DNA from: Butyrivibrio sp. UBA3740 | GTDB lineage: Bacteria; Bacillota; Clostridia; Lachnospirales; Lachnospiraceae | NCBI GenBank assembly: GCA_002372465.1 | Contig: DFGW01000183.1 | Span: forward strand, 1 to 5,807 | Length of the DNA stretch: 5,807 nt | Direction: 5' to 3' | Part shown: positions 1 to 5,807 of the stretch, one piece after another | Position numbering within the stretch: the first letter of the stretch is position 1 | How the letters are laid out: the number at the start of each line of letters is the position of its first letter | Notes under the pieces: model-generated | What the model was told of the DNA's origin: nothing | The model's database searches: none | The model's input: the letters and a program-made list of their open reading frames with translations, nothing else | Position numbers and translations under genes: made by a program

Positions 1-161
1 AGAAATGCTTTGCAAGATATTACTGCAGCGGCGGATGTGCTGCCAATGCTTACAACTTTAACGGAGACATCAACACGACATATAAGCACGGATGTGAGCT
101 TCAGAGAAAGCGCATAGAGTGTGCGATTATGATAAAAGCGGCATTAGCCGAAGAAGGTTAA
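1..161 (+). CDS. scfB: ScfB, SCIFF peptide thioether maturase (radical SAM/SPASM), C-terminal end only
   Basis: The first complete codon begins at base 3, and the reading frame runs 52 residues to TAA at 159-161. The visible part is the end of a SPASM domain: Cys2-x5-Cys8-x3-Cys12 (CSGGCAANAYNFNGD), then Cys31 in GCELQRKRIEC and Cys40. This spacing matches the second half of the SPASM pattern CX2CX5CX3C-gap-C, whose cysteines bind auxiliary 4Fe-4S clusters. The GGCAANAYNFNGDIN...GCELQ.KRIEC tail is what I know from the maturases of SCIFF, the six-cysteine ribosomal peptide found across Clostridia. In this family, shown for CteB, the enzyme uses S-adenosylmethionine to form a Cys-to-Thr thioether in the precursor. 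The radical SAM core and the scfA precursor gene would lie left of the window. The family assignment is strong, but it rests on the tail alone. No terminator separates it from secDF. Confidence 0.88.
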   Translation, partial: KCFARYYCSGGCAANAYNFNGDINTTYKHGCELQRKRIECAIMIKAALAEEG

Positions 162-163
162 AC

Positions 164-169
164 GGAGGA
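164..169 (+). promoter_or_regulatory. Ribosome binding site of secDF
   Basis: GGAGGA lies 11 bases ahead of the ATG at 181, in the 19-base gap after the scfB stop. It supports this ATG as the secDF start. The spacing is slightly long but acceptable. No promoter or terminator is visible in the gap, so secDF is probably co-transcribed with scfB. Confidence 0.75.
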
Positions 170-180
170 AAGAAAAAGCT

Positions 181-2457
181 ATGAAACGTTTAAAGTATGT
201 TTTGGGACTGATCCTCACCCTGGCGCTTCTTGGTGGACTGGGATATTCAGCAGTCTACGGCCTTGGTGCAGATAAGTCAGGTTCACTCTCAAGCATTAAT
301 CTGGGCCTTGATCTGGCAGGTGGTGTCAGCATCACATATCAGGTAGAAGGCGAAGAGGCACCAAGCAAAGAGGACATGTCTGATACAATCTTCAAGCTTC
401 AGCAGCGTGTACAACAGTACAGCACAGAGGCTCAGGTTTATCAGGAAGGTACCAACAGAATCAACATTGAGATTCCCGGTGTATCAGATGCCAACAAGAT
501 CTTAGAGGAGCTTGGTCAGCCCGGCAATCTGTACTTCATCCGCGAGAAGGATGCTGACGGAAATCCAAACTACTATGACCCTTATGCAGAGTCACTTGGA
601 TACAGCACAGGTATCTATGCTCTTTCTGAGGGCAAGACTATAGAGTCCCTTACAGAGAGCGGCGACATCGTTCTTTCAGGTTCAGATGTTGCTTCCGCAC
701 AGGCTGTATATCAGCAGGATTCATATGGCGCACAGGAGCCTGTAGTATCACTTGAGTTCACAGATGCAGGAGCAAAGGCTTTTGCAGAAGCTACAACAGC
801 TGCTTACGCTTCCGGCGAGACAATCGGTATCTACTATGACGGGCAGTTCATCTCTGTTCCAAAGGTACAGGCTGCCATCACAGATGGTAAGGCAGTTATC
901 ACAGGCCAGAGCGATTTCGAGTGGGCAAGCAACCTTGCTTCCATCATCCGAATCGGTGGACTTAAGCTTCAGCTCTCAGAGCTTCGTTCTAACGTAGTAG
1001 GTGCTCAGCTTGGTTCAGATGCCATCAGAACAAGTTTATATGCAGCAGCACTTGGATTTGCACTTATTGCGATCTTCATGATCGTATTTTTCAGACTCCT
1101 GGGCTTTTCTGCAACACTTGCCCTTGGATTCTATTCCGGACTTATGGTGTTCCTTCTCTCAGCCTTTGAGATGACACTTACACTTCCCGGTATTGCAGGT
1201 ATCATCCTTTCAATCGGTATGGCGGTTGATGCCAACGTTCTTGTATTCTCCAGGATCAAAGAGGAGATTGCAGCAGGAAAGGCAGTGGATGAGGCCAGAA
1301 AGAGCGGATACAACAAGGCTCTTTCATCAATCCTTGACGGTAACATAACAACACTTATTGTTGCTACAGTTCTCTGGTTCCTCGGAACCGGTAGCATTAA
1401 GGGATTTGCTGAGACACTTATCCTTGGTATCATCCTTTCAATGTTTACTGCTCTTGTTGTCACAAGAGGGATTACATCACTTCTTTACGGCATCGGCCTT
1501 CAGAGCCCTGTTCTCTACGGAAAGGCTAAGCCTGTTAAGAACTTTGACTTCATTTCAAAGAGAAAGATCTTCTATGCAATTTCACTTGCTATCATAGTTG
1601 CAGGCGTTGTTGTAATGGGAGTTAATGCATCAGCAGGAAAGGGAGCCTTCAACTACAGCCTTGATTTCGTTGGTGGTACATCAACAACAGTTACCTTTGA
1701 CAAGGCTTATGAGCTTGCAGAGCTTGAGTCAACTGTAGCCAAAGATATTAAGGATGCAGCAGGTATAAATGAGCTTCAGATCCAGACTGTAACAGGTACA
1801 AACCAGGTTATCTTCAAGTCAACAACACTTACTGTTCCTCAGAGAGAGGCAGTTGAGAAGGTCCTGGAGGATAACTACAATGTAACAGCTGAGAACATTG
1901 CAGCTGAGACCATCAGTGGTGTCATCAGTTCTGAGATGAGAACAAGTGCTATCGAGGCTCTTGTTATCGCACTTATCCTGATGCTTATCTACATCTGGAT
2001 CAGATTTAAGGATATCAAGTTCGGTGCAGCAGCTATCATCGCTCTTGCACACGATGCACTTATGGTTATCGTATCCTATGCATTCACAAGACTTGCAGTA
2101 GGAAGTACCTTCATTGCAGTAGTGCTTACCATCATAGGTTACTCTATCAACGATACAATCGTTACTTTCGACCGTATCCGTGAGAACATGCACCTTGCAA
2201 CAGGTAAGAAGGAGCTTCAGGAGCTGGTTAACAGATCTGTTTCCCAGACCATCACACGAAGCCTGTTTACATCAGCAACAACATTCTTCACTGTATTTGC
2301 TCTTTACATCTTTGGTGTGGCTGATATCAAGGCATTTGCGCTTCCTCTTATGGTTGGCGTAATTTGCGGAACATATTCATCAATCTTCATTGCATCACCT
2401 ATGTGGTACGACCTTAGAACAAAGTTCTCCACTTTCTTTGCTAAGAAAGCAGATTGA
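181..2457 (+). CDS. secDF: SecDF, fused SecD-SecF protein export membrane subunit
   Basis: This is a complete 758-residue fusion of SecD and SecF. The family is an RND-type accessory of the SecYEG translocon that uses the proton gradient to pull exported proteins outward. SecD half: membrane segment at about 5-27, the LGLDLAGGV motif at 41-49, a large external P1 domain at about 50-275, then five membrane segments (about 285-435). These include GMAVDANVLVFSRIKEE (346-362), with the family's essential proton-path Asp at D350, and DGNITT (386-391). A short cytosolic linker (about 440-462) joins the SecF half: membrane segment 463-481, DFVGGT (495-500), external P4 domain to about 585, and five membrane segments. 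This half carries ALAHD (621-625), IGYSINDTIVTFDRIREN (652-669, D658) and TITRSL (R693). D350, D658 and R693 match in context the key residues D340, D637 and R671 of Thermus SecDF. The length is close to the Bacillus fusion, all domains are intact, and there is no frameshift at the junction. Codon use is strongly skewed to CTT, GCA, ACA and TCA, which fits high expression. Confidence 0.97.
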   Translation: MKRLKYVLGLILTLALLGGLGYSAVYGLGADKSGSLSSINLGLDLAGGVSITYQVEGEEAPSKEDMSDTIFKLQQRVQQYSTEAQVYQEGTNRINIEIPGVSDANKILEELGQPGNLYFIREKDADGNPNYYDPYAESLGYSTGIYALSEGKTIESLTESGDIVLSGSDVASAQAVYQQDSYGAQEPVVSLEFTDAGAKAFAEATTAAYASGETIGIYYDGQFISVPKVQAAITDGKAVITGQSDFEWASNLASIIRIGGLKLQLSELRSNVVGAQLGSDAIRTSLYAAALGFALIAIFMIVFFRLLGFSATLALGFYSGLMVFLLSAFEMTLTLPGIAGIILSIGMAVDANVLVFSRIKEEIAAGKAVDEARKSGYNKALSSILDGNITTLIVATVLWFLGTGSIKGFAETLILGIILSMFTALVVTRGITSLLYGIGLQSPVLYGKAKPVKNFDFISKRKIFYAISLAIIVAGVVVMGVNASAGKGAFNYSLDFVGGTSTTVTFDKAYELAELESTVAKDIKDAAGINELQIQTVTGTNQVIFKSTTLTVPQREAVEKVLEDNYNVTAENIAAETISGVISSEMRTSAIEALVIALILMLIYIWIRFKDIKFGAAAIIALAHDALMVIVSYAFTRLAVGSTFIAVVLTIIGYSINDTIVTFDRIRENMHLATGKKELQELVNRSVSQTITRSLFTSATTFFTVFALYIFGVADIKAFALPLMVGVICGTYSSIFIASPMWYDLRTKFSTFFAKKAD

Positions 2458-2465
2458 TTTTAGGC

Positions 2466-2495
2466 TTAATATGGGACACACCGTCTGGGTATAAT
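2466..2495 (+). promoter_or_regulatory. Candidate sigma-A-type promoter for recJ, overlapping the secDF terminator
   Basis: A perfect -10 hexamer TATAAT lies at 2490-2495, with TTAATA at 2466-2471 (4 of 6 to TTGACA) and an 18-base spacer. Transcription would start near 2502, about 55 bases ahead of recJ. The -10 box sits at the end of the left arm and start of the loop of the terminator hairpin. A transcript starting here would therefore contain only the right arm and could not form the hairpin. The recJ unit would otherwise depend on read-through. The -35 box is weak and AT-rich DNA yields such matches by chance, so this is only a candidate. Confidence 0.4.
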
Positions 2496-2523
2496 ATATT
2501 TATACTCAGACGGTTTTCTTTTT
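2480..2523 (+). terminator. Rho-independent terminator after secDF
   Basis: An inverted repeat pairs ACCGTCTGGGTATA (2480-2493) with TATACTCAGACGGT (2501-2514). The 14 pairs include one G-U wobble, plus a closing A-T pair (2494/2500) and a 5-base loop. The stem runs directly into TTTT-C-TTTTT (2514-2523). It lies 22 bases after the secDF stop. No T-run follows on the other strand, so it should act only for rightward transcription. It marks the end of the scfB-secDF unit. Confidence 0.9.
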
Positions 2524-2540
2524 CAGAAAAAATCTTTTTA

Positions 2541-2547
2541 AGGGGAA
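2541..2547 (+). promoter_or_regulatory. Ribosome binding site that fixes the recJ start
   Basis: AGGGGAA lies 10 bases ahead of the ATG at 2558. Two other in-frame ATGs follow at 2570 and 2579, but with this site they would be 22 and 31 bases away. The first ATG is therefore preferred. Confidence 0.75.
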
Positions 2548-2557
2548 TTATAAATAA

Positions 2558-4363
2558 ATGTCTAAATGGATGGTGACCATGAAGAAGTCTGATTTTGATG
2601 CCACAGCAGCTAAGTTTGGCATCAGGAACGTCACAGCAAGACTTCTTACCAACAGGGGAGTTACAACAGATGAAGAGGTAGAGGCTTATCTAAATGGCGA
2701 TGCGTCAATGCTTCACGACCCTTCCGGGATGGAGGATATGGAGAAGGGTGCTGACATTATGCTTGAGAGGATAAGCCGGGGAGCAAAGATAAGAGTCATA
2801 GGAGACTACGATGTGGATGGCATCTGCTCCTCATATATTCTGGTACAGGGGCTTAAGCTCTTTGGGGCAGATGTTGACTATGTGCTTCCCGATCGCGTCA
2901 AGGATGGGTACGGCCTTTCAGTGAAGCTTGTGGATAATGCCGGTGATGATGGCAGAGATACCATCATCACCTGTGACAACGGAATTGCGGCTTTCGATCA
3001 GATAGCCCACGCCAAGGAACTGGGGATGACAGTGGTGGTAACTGACCACCACGAGGTTCCTTTTGAAAGTCCAGGAGAGGGCGAGAAGGATTCTTTGGCA
3101 AAAGAGATACTGCCTCCGGCGGACGCTGTTATAGACCCAAAAAGAGAAGAGGGGCATTGCGATTTCAAAGAGATCTGCGGAGCAGTTGTTGCCTACAAAT
3201 TTCTCCAGATGATGGCAAGGATCTCAGGCAGGAGTAAGGAACAAGAGTTTAAGGATTTTTTTGATGAGATGCTTGTCTTTGCAGGTATTGCCACGGTGTG
3301 CGACGTAATGGAGCTTAGGGACGAGAACAGGATAATTGTAAAGGAGTCCCTTCGAAGGATCGCAGATACGACCAACAAGGGACTTAGAGCTCTTATTAAT
3401 GTCAACAGCCTTGATGCAGGGGCGCTATCTGCTTATCATTACGGCTTTGTCATAGGGCCATGTCTTAATGCCTCAGGGCGTCTTGAACTTGCAAGTCGTG
3501 CAATGGCTCTTTTCCTGGAAGAAGATGAGGCAAAGGCGGCTAAGATGGCCCAGGACCTGAAGGCTCTTAATGATAGCAGGAAGAACCTGACAGTAAAAGG
3601 TGTTGAGGAAGCAGGGGCTATCATTGAGGATATGATGGCGGACGGAGGACTTCCCAAGGTACTGGTGGTGTATCTTCCCAATGTCCATGAGTCACTTGCC
3701 GGGATCATCGCCGGCAGGATTAAAGAGAAGTATTACAGACCCACCATTGTTTTGACCGATGGAGCAGAGGGCGGAGCAAAGGGCTCGGGAAGGTCCATAG
3801 AAAGCTACGACATGTTTGAGAACTTAAGCGCCTGCAAGGATCTTTTTACCAAGTTTGGCGGACATAAAATGGCTGCAGGACTGTCGCTCCCCAAGGAGAA
3901 TATAGAAGAGTTCAGACAAAGGCTCAATGAGAACTGCACATTAACTGACAAGGATTTTGAGTCAGTGCTCCACATCGATATGGTAATGCCCCTTCAGTAT
4001 GCTGCTGATATGTCTCTTATTAAGGAATTTGAAAGGCTTGAACCCTTTGGAAACGGCAATCCGAAGCCTGTCTTTGCTCAGAGGGATGTTAAGCTTTTAT
4101 CCGGCAGCATCCTCGGCAAGAATAAAAACTGTGGGAAATACAGAGTATCCGATGAGAGCGGTAGATTTTATGATATGATGTATTTTGGAGACCTGGGAAA
4201 CTTTAATGAATTTCTCAAAGAGAAATTTGGCCAGAGCGCAGTGGACAGTCTCTATGAAGGAAACGGAAGTGGCGAGATAGCCATTGGAGTAGCCTATTAT
4301 CCCGGTATCAACAGTTACATGGGGAGAGAAAAGGTCCAGATTGTGATGAGTGATTACACATAA
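2558..4363 (+). CDS. recJ: RecJ, single-stranded-DNA-specific 5'-3' exonuclease
   Basis: This is a complete 601-residue DHH-superfamily nuclease, close in length to E. coli RecJ (577). RecJ degrades single-stranded DNA from the 5' end in the cytoplasm. It works in RecF-pathway recombination, repair of stalled forks and mismatch repair. The DHH core has all metal-binding motifs: DYDVDG (83-88), CDNG (139-142), TDHHE (162-166) and TVCDV (246-250, D249). The counterpart of the usual GPRLNAAGR is GPCLNASGR (300-308), with Cys for the first Arg. The DHHA1 domain follows, with VHESLAGIIAGR (376-387) in place of the usual WHxGVIGIVAxR, GSGRS (409-413) and FGGHKMAAG (433-441). The C-terminal OB-like domain starts around LEPFGNGNPKPVF (494-506). 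The two variant motifs probably belong to a clostridial subfamily rather than marking decay, since the catalytic Asp and His residues are intact. murE follows after 17 bases, so the two are probably one operon. Confidence 0.95.
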   Translation: MSKWMVTMKKSDFDATAAKFGIRNVTARLLTNRGVTTDEEVEAYLNGDASMLHDPSGMEDMEKGADIMLERISRGAKIRVIGDYDVDGICSSYILVQGLKLFGADVDYVLPDRVKDGYGLSVKLVDNAGDDGRDTIITCDNGIAAFDQIAHAKELGMTVVVTDHHEVPFESPGEGEKDSLAKEILPPADAVIDPKREEGHCDFKEICGAVVAYKFLQMMARISGRSKEQEFKDFFDEMLVFAGIATVCDVMELRDENRIIVKESLRRIADTTNKGLRALINVNSLDAGALSAYHYGFVIGPCLNASGRLELASRAMALFLEEDEAKAAKMAQDLKALNDSRKNLTVKGVEEAGAIIEDMMADGGLPKVLVVYLPNVHESLAGIIAGRIKEKYYRPTIVLTDGAEGGAKGSGRSIESYDMFENLSACKDLFTKFGGHKMAAGLSLPKENIEEFRQRLNENCTLTDKDFESVLHIDMVMPLQYAADMSLIKEFERLEPFGNGNPKPVFAQRDVKLLSGSILGKNKNCGKYRVSDESGRFYDMMYFGDLGNFNEFLKEKFGQSAVDSLYEGNGSGEIAIGVAYYPGINSYMGREKVQIVMSDYT

Positions 4364-4365
4364 AT

Positions 4366-4373
4366 AGGGAGGG
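4366..4373 (+). promoter_or_regulatory. Ribosome binding site of murE
   Basis: AGGGAGGG starts two bases after the recJ stop codon and ends 7 bases ahead of the ATG at 4381. It is strong and well spaced, supports that start, and points to co-transcription with recJ. Confidence 0.8.
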
Positions 4374-4380
4374 AATTGTC

Positions 4381-5807
4381 ATGAAACTTGAGAAACTATT
4401 ACAGGAGCTGGATTATACATTAACAGCCGGAAATAGCTCAGAGACTTTAGATCCTAAAGAGATTGAGATAAAAGATATTGTTAACGATAACCGTAAGATT
4501 TCGGAGGGATCTCTTTTCATATGTATTAAAGGAGCCAATTTCGACGGACATTCCTGCGCGGCTGATGCGGCTGATAAGAAGGCTGGAGCCATCGTGGTTG
4601 AGAGCGATGTTGAGCTTCCTGAAGGCTGCACAATGCCTGTTATCAGGGTTAAGGATACAAGGTATGCCATGGCCTTTATTTCAGCAGCTTACTTTGATCA
4701 CCCTGCAAGCAAGCTTAAGACCATTGGAATAACAGGAACAAAGGGAAAGACCACTACTACCTACCTCATAAGGAGCATGCTGGAAAATGCCGGACATAAG
4801 GTGGGTCTTATCGGAACCATCGAGGTCATCATTGGCGATGAGCACATTCATGCTGAGAACACAACTCCGGAGTCCATTACTCTTCAGGAGTACATGGCAA
4901 GGATGGTTGAGGCAGGTTGTGACAGCGTGGTAATGGAGGTTTCATCCCAGGCGCTCATGCTTCACAGAAGCCAGGGCTTTATCTATGACATTGGTATCTT
5001 TACCAACATCGAGGCAGATCATATCGGACCTAATGAACACAAGGATTTCGAAGACTACATGCATTGCAAGGGACTTCTCTTTAAACAGTGCAAGGTCGGA
5101 ATCTGCAACGGCGATGACATTCACACAGAGGATATCTTAGAGGGCCATACCTGCCAGGTGGAGACCTACGGCTTTAACAAGGATGTGGACATAAGAGCCA
5201 TCAATCTGGCTTATATCAGAAAGCCCGGAAACCTTGGCGTATTCTTTGATACTGAGGGACTTATCGAGATGCACGCTGAGATCACAAACCCTGGTAAGTT
5301 CAGCGTATACAACGCTCTGTGTGCTATTGCAGTTGCAAGGCACTTTGACTGCACCCCTAAGGAGATTGCTTCAGCCCTCAAGGGAGCAAAGGTTAAGGGC
5401 AGGATTGAGATGGTAAAGGTCTCCGATGAGTTTACTCTCATGATCGACTATGCCCATAATGCCATGGCTTTAAAGAGCCTTCTTACCACCCTTAGGGACT
5501 ATCGCCCCAACAGGCTTATATGTCTCTTTGGCTGCGGAGGTAACAGGAGTAAGCTTCGCCGATTTGAGATGGGAGAGGTCAGCGGAAAGTACGCAGATTT
5601 CACCATCATCACTTCCGACAACCCACGTTTTGAGGAGCCTATGGACATCATCAACGACATAGAGGTGGGAATGAAGAAGACTGATGGCAAGTACATCAAG
5701 ATTGAGGACCGCAAGGAAGCCATCCGCTATGCCATAGATCACGGCGAGCAGGGAGACATCATTGTTCTCGCAGGTAAGGGCCACGAGGACTATCAGGAGA
5801 TCAAGGG
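4381..5807 (+). CDS. murE: MurE-type UDP-MurNAc-tripeptide synthetase (probably meso-diaminopimelate-adding), 3' end missing
   Basis: 475 full codons are visible before the window edge. MurE enzymes have about 490-500 residues, so only the very end is missing. The enzyme adds the third stem-peptide residue to UDP-MurNAc-L-Ala-D-Glu, using ATP, in the cytoplasmic phase of peptidoglycan synthesis. Domains: N-terminal UDP-binding domain with DNRK (36-39, usual DSRK) and LF..IKGANFDGH (45-57); ATPase domain with P-loop GTKGKTTTT (119-127), TTPES (161-165), MEVSSQA (185-191), DHIGPNEH (213-220) and K230 in CKGLLF, the likely carbamylated lysine; and C-terminal domain with GR (340-341), DYAHN (356-360), CGGNRSK (385-391), DNPR (413-416) and AGKGHEDYQ (464-472). 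DNPR with AGKGHE is the established mark of meso-DAP recognition; Lys-adding S. aureus MurE has DNPA. However, GTKGKTT, SSQA, DHIGPxEH and YAHN recall the streptococcal Lys-type branch. MurE function is very likely. The amino acid added, and whether this is the only MurE of the cell, are less sure. Confidence 0.92.
   Translation, partial: MKLEKLLQELDYTLTAGNSSETLDPKEIEIKDIVNDNRKISEGSLFICIKGANFDGHSCAADAADKKAGAIVVESDVELPEGCTMPVIRVKDTRYAMAFISAAYFDHPASKLKTIGITGTKGKTTTTYLIRSMLENAGHKVGLIGTIEVIIGDEHIHAENTTPESITLQEYMARMVEAGCDSVVMEVSSQALMLHRSQGFIYDIGIFTNIEADHIGPNEHKDFEDYMHCKGLLFKQCKVGICNGDDIHTEDILEGHTCQVETYGFNKDVDIRAINLAYIRKPGNLGVFFDTEGLIEMHAEITNPGKFSVYNALCAIAVARHFDCTPKEIASALKGAKVKGRIEMVKVSDEFTLMIDYAHNAMALKSLLTTLRDYRPNRLICLFGCGGNRSKLRRFEMGEVSGKYADFTIITSDNPRFEEPMDIINDIEVGMKKTDGKYIKIEDRKEAIRYAIDHGEQGDIIVLAGKGHEDYQEIK

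Noticed and set aside
1199..1442. 17-base direct repeat GGTATCATCCTTTCAAT at 1199-1215 and 1426-1442
   Set aside because: Both copies encode GIILS in two separate SecD membrane helices. Shared codon choice for similar hydrophobic segments explains it without any mobile or recombination site.
1131..1463. 110-residue reading frame on the - strand inside secDF
   Set aside because: It is a shadow of the codon bias of secDF. The + strand here encodes conserved SecD membrane segments with the GMAVDANVLVF motif.
1819..2193. Cysteine-rich 124-residue reading frame on the - strand inside secDF, resembling a small metal-binding or peptide gene
   Set aside because: The many Cys codons (TGC) are the reverse complements of the frequent GCA alanine codons of secDF, read in matching register. 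It has no supporting start context, and the whole span is explained by the SecF half.
2524..2540. A-run followed by T-run (AAAAAATCTTTTT) as a possible second terminator before recJ
   Set aside because: It would form only a weak AT-only hairpin with no GC stem, and it lies just ahead of the recJ ribosome binding site. It is better seen as AT-rich leader DNA.
5470..5784. 104-residue reading frame on the - strand near the right edge
   Set aside because: It lies entirely within the conserved C-terminal domain of MurE (CGGNRSK, DNPR, AGKGHE). It has no independent support.

Overview
The window looks like a Lachnospiraceae (class Clostridia) chromosome, possibly close to Butyrivibrio or Pseudobutyrivibrio. 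This is an inference. It rests on a SCIFF-maturase (scfB) tail directly ahead of secD/secF and recJ, a neighbourhood typical of Clostridia, on strong AGGAGG-like ribosome binding sites, and on moderate GC content (mid-40s by eye). All genes are on the + strand and the DNA is densely coding. No stretch of 300 bases lacks a gene, and I see no RNA gene, CRISPR array, insertion sequence or prophage part.

Layout: (1) bases 1-161 encode the cysteine-rich C-terminal end of a radical SAM SPASM protein, recognisable as ScfB, the thioether-forming maturase of the SCIFF peptide. (2) After 19 bases containing a ribosome binding site comes secDF, a complete single-chain SecD-SecF fusion, the proton-driven motor that assists Sec export. 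(3) A 100-base gap holds a clear Rho-independent terminator. A good candidate promoter overlaps its left arm and loop. (4) recJ is a complete DHH-family 5'-3' single-strand DNA exonuclease. (5) After 17 bases with a strong ribosome binding site comes a murE-type UDP-MurNAc-tripeptide synthetase, cut by the right edge of the window after 475 codons.

The terminator splits the window into two probable transcription units: scfB-secDF (peptide modification plus export) and recJ-murE (DNA repair plus cell wall synthesis). These are basic functions rather than accessory cargo, and I do not see a new multi-gene system. The points most worth a second look are the murE product, which combines Lys-ligase-like (streptococcal) central motifs with the DNPR motif of diaminopimelate-adding enzymes, its position outside the usual division/cell-wall cluster, and the promoter-in-terminator arrangement before recJ.
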